Origin: Paramecium sonneborni
Taxonomy: Eukaryota; Ciliophora; Oligohymenophorea; Peniculida; Parameciidae
Assembly (NCBI GenBank): GCA_905182985.1
Contig: CAJJDN010000065.1
Span: 214,522-278,521 of the forward strand
DNA: 64,000 nt
Reading direction: 5' to 3'
Translations under genes and position numbers: made by a program
Notes under the pieces: generated by a model
Told to the model about the DNA's origin: nothing
What the model saw: the letters and a program-made list of their open reading frames with translations, nothing else
Database searches by the model: none
Part shown: positions 47,184 through 59,369 of the stretch, piece after piece
Layout: each line of letters starts with the position of its first letter
How positions within the stretch are numbered: position 1 is the stretch's first letter

Positions 47184-48021
47184 ATGAACCTTAGTTATGA
47201 TTTAGCAACAGTCACAAATCCAGTAGATGATGTTCCTCCATTAGGATTATCAGTTTGTCAATAAGTTTATCTAGAATTGGCAATGTTAGGACTTATAGCA
47301 ATTCCATGGATAAGTTTGAAATTTTAATAATGAATAGCTCTTTCTATAACAACATCTTCATTGTTAAGTTTGTTAACTTACATGATGTTAATAATTCTAG
47401 TGATATATTTTTATATTTTCTTTATGGCTTAAGGAAAAAGAGTTTTGGAATTTTACATGGCAGGTATAATAAATAAAATAATGAGGGTGAATTTATCTTC
47501 AAAAAGGAGAATACATAACTTTTGATTTTATCGACACTAATAACTTTTATATCTTTTTTTACTCTCACTATTCTATTTCTCTCTACATAAAACACTAATA
47601 TTTATAAATCATACTTTGATGAATAAAATACATCTTATATGGTATTATTTATGGTATTATTTGTAATTGGTCTAGGAATATTGGAGGAATATTTTTGGAG
47701 AAGTATATAATGATTTTAAATATATAGATTTTATGATTAAAACACTTCCATCTGGATGGATTGCAGCATTATTTGTTGGTTTACATTTTGCATTACTTGT
47801 AATGATGATAACTAGTTCAATTGTAGAATGGCAATATTGTGTTTTATTAGGAGTATTATCAATTGTTTGGCATATGGTTATGGTTTATGCAAGAAAAGTA
47901 ATTTAGTATCATTTAAGTTTAGTTACTTAAATTTTCATCAGTCTTGGTGTATGGAATTGCTGCAAGATTTGGCATCTACACTGCATTCTACATATTATTT
48001 TTGAACATTAAATTAGGTTGA
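47184..48021 (+). CDS. Polytopic membrane protein, unknown
   Basis: 235 residues; five introns (24, 34, 22, 25 and 25 nt) give an exact multiple of three. After a short luminal or cytosolic start (MNLSYDLATVTNPVDDVPPL) there are about seven hydrophobic helices: VYLELAMLGLIAIPWI, SLLSLLTYMMLIIL, LLILSTLITFISFFTLTILF, YMVLFMVLFVIGLGILEEYF, WIAALFVGLHFALLVMMITS, CVLLGVLSIVWHMVMVYARK and YGIAARFGIYTAFYILFL. The pattern resembles small multi-helix proteins of the secretory pathway or TMEM-type families, but I cannot name one. Confidence 0.6.
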
Positions 48022-48060
48022 TTCATTTAAACTTAATACATAAAAATATATATTTTAAAA

Positions 48061-49527
48061 TCAATTTGCTTTTTTTTATTTACCTTTTTAGTTTTATATT
48101 TAATTTATTTTACTTTTTTACGTAATTTAATTTTCATTTCCACAAATATTCAACAATTATGGTTATGATTTAACTATTGCACTGCTATTTTTTTTACCTA
48201 CTCTTGTTTGTTACATAATTTATTATTATTTATCTTAATTACAAAAACAATGTATTAATAAAATTATTGTTATAACTGCTGCTATTGCTATAATACAAAA
48301 TAAACTTAAAAATAGATTTTTTTATAATTAATTTAATTCGTCAACTAATTTTTGATTAATTAATTTTAATTCTGAAATTTATTAAAATAAATACGATTAG
48401 GATAATTTGATCTCATCTTATTCTTTTTAATCCTTTTAGTTCTATTATTTAATTTAATTAATTTCATATTTAAACAATTCTACATTATGAGACAATATTA
48501 AAATATTTTGAGCAGTCACTTTAAATAAAGATTGTTTTGATTCAAAAGGCAAGACATTAATATATTTACTTTCAATTCTTTTATCATTTTGATTAATGTA
48601 AAAATAATCAGCAACAGAACATGTATCATTTATAGATCCATCATCTTCTTCTGAAACCTCATTTAAATTGATTTCTTCTTTCTCTTACGTTGAATTAACA
48701 ATTTTACTTTCTGGTTTAATTATCTTTTCTCTCTTGTGAGAATCAATCAAATCTCCAATAACAGTTTATCCAAAAACTCTAATTTATATATCAAAAAAAA
48801 TATACCTAATTTGAGTTAAAGTGCAATGAAATTCTGCAGTATGGAAATCTATAATATGTATTTTTAAATATCTAAGAAATCGTTAATCAAAATTGAATAT
48901 CTACCATTCATTAGAGTCCTCAGCTAAAAAATTACCTAAAAGTTCCCATTCCTTTGTAGGATATACTACACTTCCATAAACCTAATAAAAGTTATTAGAG
49001 TTGATTACTTAAAAATTTTTAATAGTTGATGAATATAGTTCTTTATTAATAATAGTTATTATTTCTAAAGAAATCTCTTCTTGTAAACATACAATGAAAA
49101 ACACATTTTTTTAATCACATTCAGTTATCATATATCTAGTATTTGATATAAATTTATACAATTCAACTGAATCAACTAAAACATTATCAATTTATTATAG
49201 AGCATTACTTTTAGTTAGAATTATAGCTCCCCCAAATTTATTAGCAAAATTTTGTGCTGATGGTAAGTTTTTTTAAATTTCTTTTATTGGTTGAAATAAT
49301 AAAACATTTTCAAACCAATTATCAATATAAGTTAACATATTTATGCCTCTAAATTAAATATTTCGAATAACCATAATTAGGAAATTTTCATTAAATGATA
49401 ATTGATCCAATAATTAATCTAAATTGTTGATAATCTTATTTATTTTATTGTATGGTTGAATGGATTCGTCCCATGGTAATAAAATTATAGGTAAAATGAT
49501 TAATAATATCAGAATTTTTATTTTCAT
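48061..49527 (-). CDS. SUN-domain (Sad1/UNC-84-like) protein
   Basis: 479 residues, one 27-nt intron (GTATATTTTTTTTGATATATAAATTAG). Signal peptide MKIKILILLIILPIILLPWD, an N-terminal luminal stretch, then a SUN-like domain at about residues 95-250: KFGGAIILTKSNALQQID, RYMITECDQKNVFFIVCLQE, IINKELYSSTIKNF, VYPTKEWELLGNFLAEDSNE, FDQRFLRYLKIHIIDFHTAE and FHCTLTQIRVFGQTVIGDL, with the paired Cys and the final RVFG strand. Later come a coiled coil and a membrane helix (LFCIIAIAAVITIILLIHCF). The SUN domain ahead of the TM, with a signal peptide, matches SLP/Opt-type ER SUN proteins rather than nuclear-envelope SUN1/2. Confidence 0.85.
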
Positions 49528-51100
49528 TATTAAATTTATATCAAATTTGGAAGTGATCTCGGTATCGTTATGCTTGATCTTCGCTAATCATTAAATTAAC
49601 ACTCAGTCTTCCAACGCTACAAATATTTGATTGCAGAATTTGTAATCATATCAAGAGAATTTACATAAATAGGTTTGGAAACTGTTTCTGGGGTTTCTAA
49701 ATTAAAAAATGCATCTAAATCATTTGGTTGAAAGTTTGTTTAACTTTTAAGAGGTTCTTCAATCTCTTCTATCATACTGAGTGTAGATTTGAAATTCTAA
49801 AATCCAATATCAAAAGCACATAATTCATTCTTAATTTTATCAAATTGATCTTTAAATTGTTGCTGTTACTATTATTGATAACCTAAATATTAAATCAAGA
49901 TTTCTTAAGTGCAAAAATAAATAATGTTTTTGCTCACATTTACTAAACAAGGAGTTAGTTCTGTAATATTTGATTCTTACTCTAAATTTCCTATAGTATA
50001 TTGGGCAGTTATCTAGGTTCGCTATTAAAATTGTCGCTTTACTTAATTATCTACATTTTCAGTAAGCTCAATTGATTTCTTCCTTATATTTTTATTCTAA
50101 CTCTCGGCACTTCTCCATTTTAACTTGGATAACAAGACATCAATGGCTTATCTTTAAAGATCAGTTATTTCTGGTCCAGTGCAACCTGATAACAAATCAT
50201 CCAAATTAGTTGCTGATCCATTTTAAGTCTATCTATTATTATTTGTATCAAATAATTACAACACTGGTAAATCCTTTTCCCTTTTAATTAAACTATTGAA
50301 TCGATTTTTTAAATTGTTCTCACTCCTCTTTCCATCCATTATTTTTGATATTTCTGCCCATCTCCTTCCTTAATCTTTTACATGATTCAGCAATAATATG
50401 TCCTCATCATCAGTCCAAGGTTACCTTAAATAAAAATTAATATTTTATATTACTTAGAAATCTTTGGATTCAAATGATTAAGCCATCTTTCTCTACATTA
50501 TTTACTTGATCTATAAATATTTGAATGTTAATTTAATTCTTATGCTATTTAACTCCACTTCTAACCCATATCTACTGATTAATATTATACAATAATATCG
50601 TATAATTTTTTATCTTCTTCTGCCTTAAAAGGTTATTATTGAAGTGCAATTTTTTGCATTTAAGACCATTTCTATTTGCATTGATCCTTATCTCTTCTAC
50701 AAATCATTCTTGAAATCTCTTCAAATAATTCTGATGATAAGTCTCTTATGTCCTCATTTCTCATTATACTAAATTTTCCAACCAACCAAATTAGAACTTT
50801 CTTCTCATTAAGTGTCCAATTCTTTTTAAGATTTGTATTCCAACCACTAGTTGTTAGTATCTCTTGTTGGATACGTTAGATTTCTTCATCAGATGGAAAT
50901 TCATTGATTCCTAAATTAAAGAACTCCTTCATGTATTCAAATTTAGTAAACTTTATCTCCTAAGCTTAGGGATAGAATAACTAGAACTCTTAATAGAAAT
51001 TATAATCTTCACAATCAGAGTTTTTGCGTTGAGAGATCGCGGTCTTACACTTACTTTTCGAATTTCTTCTTTCTGCCAAACTCTTATTTCGATTACTCAT
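49524..51100 (-). CDS. R2R3-type Myb transcription factor
   Basis: 515 residues with one 29-nt intron placed inside the second Myb repeat. Repeats: an upstream partial one (KNWTLNEKKVLIWLVGKF), a clear R2 (PFKAEEDKKLYDIIVQYQ, WSQIAQELNQHSNIYRSSK, QCRERWLNHLNPKIS) and R3 (QPWTDDEDILLLNHVKDQGR, RWAEISKIMDGKRSENNLKN, RFNSLIKREKDL) with the regularly spaced Trp. QCRERWLNHLNP and NNLKNRF are the DNA-recognition helices. The C terminus is Gln/Asn-rich with a long Gln run and acidic patches, as in activation domains. Its TGA overlaps the ATG of the downstream SUN gene by four bases (ATGA). Confidence 0.85.
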
Positions 51101-51210
51101 ATTTAATTAATATAGAAAATAACACACTATAAACATTCATTTACTCTTAGACTTTAATCTACTCAACTTTTTGCTTCCATTTTTATCAAACAAATATAGA
51201 GTTATAGCAA

Positions 51211-52720
51211 TCACAAAATTAAAACAACTAACTCCAACAAAAAAATAAGATTGATAGACATACCTAAAGTTATAAATAATATTAGTACCCTTAAAAAGGA
51301 TCTAATTGACCTTACTAATTAATTAGATGACTATTATATATGCTACCAGTAATTAATGGAAATAATGCTAAGGCAGTATTTTACATAACTCCTAACAATC
51401 CAAAGGCAGTACCTAAATTATATAATAAAATTAATATACCTATCATTTGAGATTTGACAACAAGTGGAATGGATGGAATTAAAATGGCAGAATAAAAGGA
51501 ATAGCAAATACCAAGGGATAGTAATGGTAAAGCTGAAACTCCACAAGCACTCTTAAAGATAAGTAAATAATTACATCACAATAAATAAGTAGTAAACACA
51601 AATGAGTTATTATAAAGATGACTGTAGTCAAGACTATAAGGAGAGAACGTTAACGAATTTTATCACTATAAATTCCAACAAATGGAGTTACACAGGCTGC
51701 AAAAACATAAGGAATTGTGAGTAAAACTCCAGCTGATTATTAACTGAAACCAAATTTAATTTAGAAGAATGCATTTCCATTATCTAAGAAAGGAACAAAT
51801 AAAGCTTCACTTAACATAATAATGCATGATAAAATCCAATAAGAACCATCTAAATGTTTTAAATCTGATAATTTGATTTCTTCTTTAGCTTCATGTTCAT
51901 TCTTCTATTATTCTTCAACTTCATCATCATTCTCGTCATTATCATCATCTTCAGTTAATAAAGATTCAGAATAATCACTTTCTGTAGTTTCACTTTTTTT
52001 TATTTATAAACTCATCTCTTAATTTTATAATTCTTCTTTCTTCTCTTCTTTTATTTCTTATACTGGATTGTGTTCTTTCCAAATATTCATAAGTAATTCA
52101 TTTTTTTTATCCAAATAAATTAATGCAACACCACATCCCCATGAAAAAATCACAATAAATAAGCCAATTAAAAAAGTAAATCCTAAATTACCATGATTAG
52201 CTTGGATTATAGGACTAACAAAACTATTCATTGCACTACCTAATTTTGGTATTGATAAACACAATCCTAACGCTAAACTCACTTATCCACCTTAAAACCA
52301 CTGTGACATTATTGCAGCTTAAGCAGCATTCAAACTCTCAGATCCTATCCCAAATATACATCTTCCTGCTAACATTGTCCCATATGATAGTGTATATCCT
52401 CCAATCACTACTATTGTCTAACCCAATATCAGAATTGAAGAAAAAATGAGTATGCTTACTCTTACTCCAATCTTATCTATTAGAATCCCTCCAAAAAAAG
52501 GTAATATGATATTTGGAGCAGAATAGATGGAATAAAGCATATTAAATTGTACATTGTTCAAATTCATCTCACTTTATATTGTAGATTGCAAAGCCATTGG
52601 ATTATCAAATGCATAAGCATCTCCAAATAGTAAAAAGCAAGCCAATCCCAAAGCTAACCACAAAACCCATGTTTTTTACAAAGGCTATTTTATTAAATAG
52701 GATTGTTTGCTATCTAACAT
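51211..52720 (-). CDS. Major facilitator superfamily transporter, MFSD1-like
   Basis: About 490 residues; at least two introns, one of 32 nt near the 3' end. Twelve membrane helices are expected; clear are WVLWLALGLACFLLFGDAYA, NIILPFFGGILIDKIGVRVS (MFS motif A, G-x3-D-x2-G-x-R), GRCIFGIGSESLNAAQAAIM, GFTFLIGLFIVIFSWGCGVA and the second half after a long acidic loop (EIKEEKKEEL..., DDENDENDDDEVEE). The DNPMALQ start of the first luminal loop is like MFSD1, a lysosomal dipeptide exporter in animals. Substrate here unknown. The acidic central loop is unusually long. Confidence 0.8.
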
Positions 52721-53220
52721 TAATTATTTTATTTTATAATTCTACAATTTTTTATTCTTTTCATTAATTATTATATCATATATTAATAACAATTATTATT
52801 CGTAAAATAAAATAATATTTTCTTTTTTAAGCTAAATCAAAATATTTGTTATGAAAAAAACTCTAAAGTAACTTGTTTGAAATTTTATAATCCAAAGCCT
52901 ATAGCTTAGATTAATTAATTTATCTTGATTAAACTTGAATTTTAATTCATCAAAAAAATATTATAATTATATAAATTAATCAATATACATTTTTAAGACA
53001 AGATCTAACAATAAGCATTAATATTAACAAATTATAAAAAACTAAGTTGACAAATAATTTTTAACAAAAATATTTTAAAGTAAATTATCGAAAAAAAATC
53101 AAAAAAAATTCATAGAAACAAGAAATTTAAAATGAAATTTCAAATGAAAGAAAACTATGAATTAATAATTCTTATTTGATCAAATTGAACTATAAATTTG
53201 GCAATATTAAAGGTGAAATC
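52721..53220. other. AT-rich intergenic region
   Basis: Divergent spacer upstream of the transporter gene. Low-complexity A/T sequence, no supported gene. Confidence 0.5.
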
Positions 53221-54078
53221 ATGAAAAACCATTATGATTTTGCGACTTCATCTAAATAAGCAGAGGCAGTTGTTGTTGATACTATATCCTTCAAAGTAAT
53301 TAAAGTTGTTAATTTTAATAGTTTCATGAATTCGATAGCTGTGTTGTTAAAATATTGTTATAAAAGTTACATTAGAGTTTATCAAATAGGATTCAAATAA
53401 TTCCCATCTGAATATCATATGAATATCAGAGCATCATAATAATATCATATCTATTGATAAGCCATTTTCAAAATTAAATACATTATTAATTTAAATTTAG
53501 GTTGCCATAAATTTAGTATTTATGCAAAATATTTTATATTTAGTATACATCTTAAGCAAAAGATATTGAGAATCTCTGGTTATCAATCACGAGAAATTTC
53601 TAGGATAGATTGAACCAACTAAGTTAAATTATCAAATTTGTTATATTTGAATAGTTAACTATATCTACAATATTTAGCTAAATATTTAATAACAAATGTG
53701 TTTAATTAATTCATAACTTGTAATTATTCAACAGAACAAATGTAAAAAGGACTTATGACGAAATTAAGATTTAAGTAAAAATAGAAATTCAGAATTGTAT
53801 AATTTAATCTTAAACTCTCAATAAAATATTTTATTGTTTGTTGTCTTATTTTTTTAGTTAAAGAGAAATTATAAATAACATATGAATAACAAAATAATTT
53901 TTATCATCTAGAAATTAACTACGAAATATCTGCAATGACTAAAAATAATATAATTGAGCACCGAAAGAAAGATTGCTAAAGTATGTATTATAATTCAAAT
54001 CTTTAATACCCCGTTTGAATTTTTTTATACTTCAATTCATATTTTCAACTATTTCCTATATAAAAATAAATTTTAGGA
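53221..54078 (+). pseudogene. Gene fragments, probably decayed
   Basis: A coding-like start at 53221 (MKNHYDFATSSKQAEAVVVD) can be joined over a 26-nt intron (GTAATTAAAGTTGTTAATTTTAATAG) to FHEFDSCVVKILLQKLHQSL and IQIIPI, but then TGA codons appear in all frames with only short sensible pieces (KQKILRISGYQSREISRID near 53545). No complete gene can be built. I recognise no family. Confidence 0.35.
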
Positions 54079-54351
54079 ATGTAAAAAAATGAATAGAAAG
54101 AACTACTGTTGATTAAATAAAATAATGATGCCACTCTTAATTCATTATAAGAGAGTGAATACTAAGTACTTATTAACTTAATTTAGTCAAAAAAGAGTCT
54201 TTTAAATGAATTGTAAACGGATGAAAAGCTTAATGTGAAACGTATGTCTTAAGAGTTGCTGACTAATCATTAGATTATACATTAATGTATTTCTCGTATT
54301 CTATATATCTAGAAAAATTTATAAATCTAACTAAGACACATGTAAAATTGA
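54079..54351 (+). CDS. Helical hypothetical frame upstream of the phosphatase gene
   Basis: 90 codons: MQKNEQKELLLIKQNNDATL, NSLQESEYQVLINLIQSKKS, LLNELQTDEKLNVKRMSQEL and HQCISRILYIQKNLQIQLRH, then TGA. Strongly helical and coding-like. It may be a separate small gene, or a 5' exon of the phosphatase gene beginning at 54539, from which it is separated by about 190 bases that I could not bridge with introns. Confidence 0.4.
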
Positions 54352-54538
54352 ATAAGAAAGTCAAAAATGCATTCATTTAGAAAAAAAACATTTCTTAAAA
54401 GAGTATTTCAACAAAATAAGATGAAAAATTAATAGAAATTGATAATTTTAGTTAAATAGCTATTGGCTCGGATATTCATTAAAATAAGATATCAAATTGT
54501 TAGCCTCAGTATTATTTATTGAATTATATAGCATTTTA

Positions 54539-55690
54539 ATGCTCAAACATAGAAGAGCATATCATCTAAAGAAAAAAATTAGAAAATAATAAAAATATCT
54601 CAAATAAGGTTCAAAACAAAAAGATAATAAACAAGATTAAAATAATGTCAATAAAATCTTTCAACTTTAAAAAAAACCTAAAGAAGCAAAAGATTAAGAA
54701 ACAAGTCATTCTAAAAAATTCGTTTCATACCCCTCAACAGAAACCTTTATCTCTGAAGATCTTGATTTATCAAATCAAAGTATTTTATAAAAGTGTATTT
54801 ATAGAGTATTTTCAATAAAAATAATATTACATGTATAATTTGGTTGGGCATCTCGAAGGCTAACTAACAGATACATTTCAGTCTTAGATGTATTTAAGAC
54901 ACTTTTTATAGATCTACGAGAATTTATAAAAATCAAAAAAAATCCAAATTTCATTAACTTTTTCAATATCACAAAAAATAAAAGCACAAACAAGTATTTT
55001 TAATAAAATTATTAGAAAAATAAAAAACTTTGGTTATTGATCTTGATGAGACCTTAGTACATTGTAATGAATATCCATAATTAAAATCAGATTTTTATAT
55101 TCCAGTGAAAGTGAATAATCTAATTTATTAAGTAAGCAATAAATTTTATTAGGCTGGAATTAGCATTAGACCATATACATAAGAATTCTTAAAAAATATG
55201 GCCTAGTATTATGAAATCATAATATTTACTGCTTCTAATGAAGAATATGCAAATTAAATTATAAATTATTTGGATCCATAAGGAATCATTATTTCTGGTA
55301 GATTGTTTAGGGAAAATTGCATAGAAATAGAACCAGGTTGTCATATAAAAGATTTAAGAATTCTGAATAGAGACTTGAAAGATGTAGTCTTAATAGATAA
55401 TTCCGCTTTCTCATATGCTTTTTAAATTGAGAATGGAATTCCAATAATCCCTTATTTGGATAATAAAAAAGACAATGTATTTATTAATATAATCAAAGGA
55501 ATTATAACATTTAGAGTCATATTTGAAGGTCCTAATAAAATATGACGATTTTCGTAAAATCAATACTAAATTATTTAATTTATAAGTAATTTAAAACTGC
55601 AATTCGATTTAGGATGCTATTAGATAAATTATTTCTAATTCTAATAGCTAATTTTTTCTGAATGACAGCATGAATTATTTGTATAATTGA
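54539..55690 (+). CDS. HAD-family CTD/SCP-type protein phosphatase
   Basis: About 345 residues; introns at 54890-54911 (22 nt) and another 22-nt one before the catalytic motif, then probable 21-, 22- and 27-nt introns. The N-terminal 125 residues are basic and disordered (MLKHRRAYHLKKKIRKQQ). The catalytic domain starts KTLVIDLDETLVHC, the DxDxT/V motif whose first Asp is the phosphoryl acceptor, followed by AGISIRPYTQEFLKNMAQYY, EIIIFTASNEEYANQIINYL, SGRLFRENC and DLKDVVLIDNSAFSYAFQ, which matches FCP1/SCP (NLI-interacting factor) phosphatases. These dephosphorylate Ser in the Pol II CTD or related targets. Ends SMNYLYN. Confidence 0.85.
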
Positions 55691-55760
55691 ACATGTTTAT
55701 ATATGAAACAGAAAATTGCAAAAATAGGTTTTAATTAATAATATTATAAATAATATTCTA

Positions 55761-56467
55761 ATGAGTAAGAATCACATATTCTCAAAGAGTATTAATATCA
55801 TAAGAGATCATTAATATGAATATAAGCCTTCTTAGTAATCAGGTTAGAAAGAATAGAGTAGAAAAGAATCTGAAGAAGAGAATGGAAATATTCGTTCAAC
55901 TTAAATTATGAAGAAGCCTATTTCAAAAAAAGTAATAATGATCTAAAATACTGGTCAATCAGGGAGAGTTTAATCTTAATAAGTCAACAAGAAGAAAGGA
56001 ATTCTTAATATAACTAAAAAGGATGGTGAGATATATAAGTATTATGGATAGAATAATAAGTAAAACAAAATGGTTCATATTCAATATTTATCAGAAATTT
56101 GAAAGAATATACAAATTAATAGGATCTTAGAGAGTTGATTGATGATGATTCGAATATTTTAGGAGTTAGTGTAATTTATAATTTTAATTTTAGATTAATA
56201 ATAAACAGGCTACAATCACATTTTCAAATTAAGTTTCAGCAGAAAATGCTATAGGTATTGATTATTTTGATATACTATCTTAATTTAGAATAGATAAATA
56301 ACAGTAAGGATAAGAATTAAGAGTGGAGAGCTGTGCCAAATTTTAAATAAAATGATAAAGTAATAGTGATAGGATAATATTCTGACAGAAATAGAAGTAA
56401 GGATGATGGAAGACTTAGAATGGATGTAAAAGAGTCTATTTTTGATCGTATATAGATAAAAAAATGA
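55761..56467 (+). CDS. Basic hypothetical protein
   Basis: 204 residues after three introns (35, 23 and 34 nt), exact multiple of three. N-terminal half is Lys/Ser/Gln-rich (SQQSGQKEQSRKESEEENGN, RSTQIMKKPISKKVIMI); the C-terminal half may be folded: NLKEYTNQQDLRELIDDDSN, NILGVSINNKQATITFSNQV and EWRAVPNFKQNDKVIVIGQY. No family recognised. It stops 39 bases before the next start. Confidence 0.55.
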
Positions 56468-56506
56468 TAAATATAATTTTTTGTTCAGATTATTTAATTA
56501 TTATTA

Positions 56507-57949
56507 ATGTATTTAACTGCCAAATCAAAAGATAATTTTTATCCATAAAGCTCTGAAGAATAACGTGAGTTGAATTAATAATTAAGATATGCAATTGAAG
56601 ATAATTAAATGTTAAAAGCAAAAATAAGAAGTTAAGAATAAGATATTGAAGTAATAAAGGAAAATGAGATTAAGAATATTAAACATTATGAAAAACGAGA
56701 AGATGATTTTATGAAGCTTATTAAATAAGAATAAGAAAGAAATAAAAAATTATATGAAGAATTAGAATATCTTTCAAGAGAATTAAGAAATAGAGATGAT
56801 TAAGTAGTATAATTGGAGGAAAATATTAGAACACTAAATGCTGTTGTTGAAGATTAATAGAATAGAATTGAAGAGGAAAAGAATAGAAATAAAGAAATTT
56901 AGGATTAAGTTTAAGTTAAGGTTAAAAAAAATGACGATATTTTGAAAGATTTAGCATAATTGGAAAATAAATATTCAAAATTTAGAACTAAATTAGAGAC
57001 TGAAAATGCTTATCTGAAATAAGAATTAGATAAATTACAAAATAAATATAAAAATAAATTGCAACAATATAAGAAAAATATAAAAGATCTCTAACAGGAT
57101 AACAATTAATTGAAAATGGATAAATTAAAATTAGAAGCTGACAATGATTAATTATATAATTTATCAAAGTAGTTAGAAAGCCAATTGGGAAAAATATTAC
57201 CTGAAATGCCTGTAATGGAGAAATAAAAGTAAAAAATAAAAACTATATTAAAAGTTCAAATGTTTCAAATGAATTAGAAAGAATGAAAGTTAATAACATT
57301 TAAATGAATGAATAATTATAACAGGCCGACTATGAAGTAAATTCAATCTAATAAATAGATATCGTAATTGTAATAGCAACTTTAAGCTGCGATTCAACAT
57401 TTAGATCGCACAAATTAAGATTTACAATTTATTTAATAAGAGAATCAAAGATTAAAGCAATTAGTAGATGACAGTAAAGTTGAATAAAAATAAAATGAGT
57501 ATATGATAGAAAAGATGGTTGAATTATCAGAAAAATAAATGGATGATCTGGAATCTAAATTTAATAAAGTTTAGGCTTAAGTAAATTCTTTACAACATGA
57601 AAAAAGATCTTTATTAACAGAGTGTAACAATCTTAAAATGACAATTGATTAATTAGAAAATAATGAAGTGGAGTGGCAAAAAAAATTGAATAGATTGAAA
57701 AAAGAAAATAAAGAATTGACTAAATAATTATCTTAATTAGACTAAAATATGAGAGAGATGATTGTTGAAAAACATTCAGAATTGAAAAAATAAAATAATA
57801 ATATTTCATTAAGATAAAGTAGATTTAGTTAAAAGCTTAATAGTTAAAATCAATCATATAGATCTATCAGAACTAATAATATTTTAATGAGTGGGACTAA
57901 AGATTTAGATGATGATGATGATGATGATGACGATTTAGAAGAAATGTGA
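56507..57949 (+). CDS. Long coiled-coil protein with acidic C terminus
   Basis: 464 residues with two introns (26 and 22 nt). Start MYLTAKSKDNFYPQSSEEQR; from residue 25 to about 430 the sequence is a nearly unbroken coiled coil (EELEYLSRELRNRDDQVVQL, QYKKNIKDLQQDNNQLKMD, AAIQHLDRTNQDLQFIQQEN, LEKDELEW-type heptads). It ends with a Ser-rich stretch and an aspartate run, DLDDDDDDDDLEEM. The composition suggests a structural ciliary or basal-body protein; no named family. Confidence 0.75.
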
Positions 57950-58082
57950 ATAATAAAATATATAAATAATTTAAATAATGATATTTTAATAGAAGTAAAC
58001 TTTGAATGATAATAATCTGCACTCTCTAATTTATAAAGGAAATACTGGTATTGAATCTTGACTCATTTCTAGTTCATCAGGT

Positions 58083-59369
58083 ATGCATATATTGGACACA
58101 CTATCGATTGCAAATTATTATAATCCAGATTAATAAATTAAGGAGCATTTACTAAAAATAGCCAAGGAACTTTATAAATCTGATTAAGAATTACCAAAAT
58201 TGATGTAAAGATATGAATTTACAATTTCTATTCTAGAAAGTGAATTATTGAATGTTAAAGTAAAATCTTCACATAATATAGTAATATTTGTCACTTTATG
58301 CAACAGTTATGAAAACCAAAATTAAGGAATTTTATACAAACTCTAAGTTTTAGTTGTTTTGTAATGTTTATGTCCCATTGAAGTTTATTAGAACTATTAA
58401 TATTTTTTGTTATAATCCTTCCCTTACTGGTTATGTTGCACTAGTTAAAACTGACTAGATGATAACTTTGATTGCGATGGAATAAATGCTATCTTAAATA
58501 GATAATAAAGAATAAGAAAGTTATTACACATTTGATGAGTTATTTGAGGATGTAAAAATATCCATCATTTTAGATTTCAATTCCCATAATCAATATGACT
58601 CCTGAGAAAGAGTAATAAAAACCTCTTATCAGAAGACATAAAAAGTCTTTATCTGAACATTAAATGTTTGATTTTTAAAGAGACTAAAAGCAATCTCAGA
58701 TATTGGCATAAATGCAATCTATTCATTAAGATTAAGCTTGTATTTAAATCAATCAAAAATAGTTTATTTTTCCTAAGTCAAACAATAATCATTACTTTAG
58801 GATGATTACCAATTCCCTTCTTTAGATTAGAAAAACTCAAATAAAAGTGATAATTCATTTCCAGAAGAATAAAGGAAGCGTTTGACATATATAAACTAAT
58901 TTGATTAACAATTAACATAGGATATTTATTAGTAGAAGTATGAAGAAACAATACCTGATCCTGATGATTTTGATATGTTTCCTCCGCTGGAATTGAATTC
59001 AGTAACAAGTTGTCCACCATCGAATAAATTACAACAAACTGATTTAAAAAAATAAATGGCTAATCCAATTTATACAGGAAGATTAAAGTTTTTTGATGAA
59101 TAAAAAAATTATGGATTTATTGTTATGGATGAAGATAAATCAGATATTTTTGTTCATTTAGATGATTTGTAAAAAGCTGGAGTGAGTAAAGAAGTCTTAA
59201 AATCTGCTAAATAAGGGTCTTTAATTAGGTACATTTATAGATATAATTTAGATTTTAATTTAATTGTATGGTTTATGTTGGAAAATACAAAAAGTCTAGG
59301 AAGGCTGTAGAATTGAAACTACTAAGCAACTAATAAGCAAACAACTTCAAATTATATTAAATGATTTGA
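58083..59369 (+). CDS. Cold-shock-domain RNA-binding protein
   Basis: 396 residues; introns of 28, 22, 23 and 23 nt make the length exact. The start MHILDTLSIANYYNPDQQIK follows an in-frame TGA upstream. Residues 1-150 are helical and unknown; 150-290 are Gln/Ser-rich and disordered. The C-terminal 90 residues are a cold-shock domain: GRLKFFDEQKNYGFIVMDED with RNP1 KNYGFI, DIFVHLDDLQ with RNP2 DIFVH, QGSLIRFQFNCMVYVGKYKK and KAVELKLL. CSD proteins bind single-stranded RNA or DNA; roles in translational control and, in ciliates, small-RNA handling are possible but not readable here. Confidence 0.85.
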
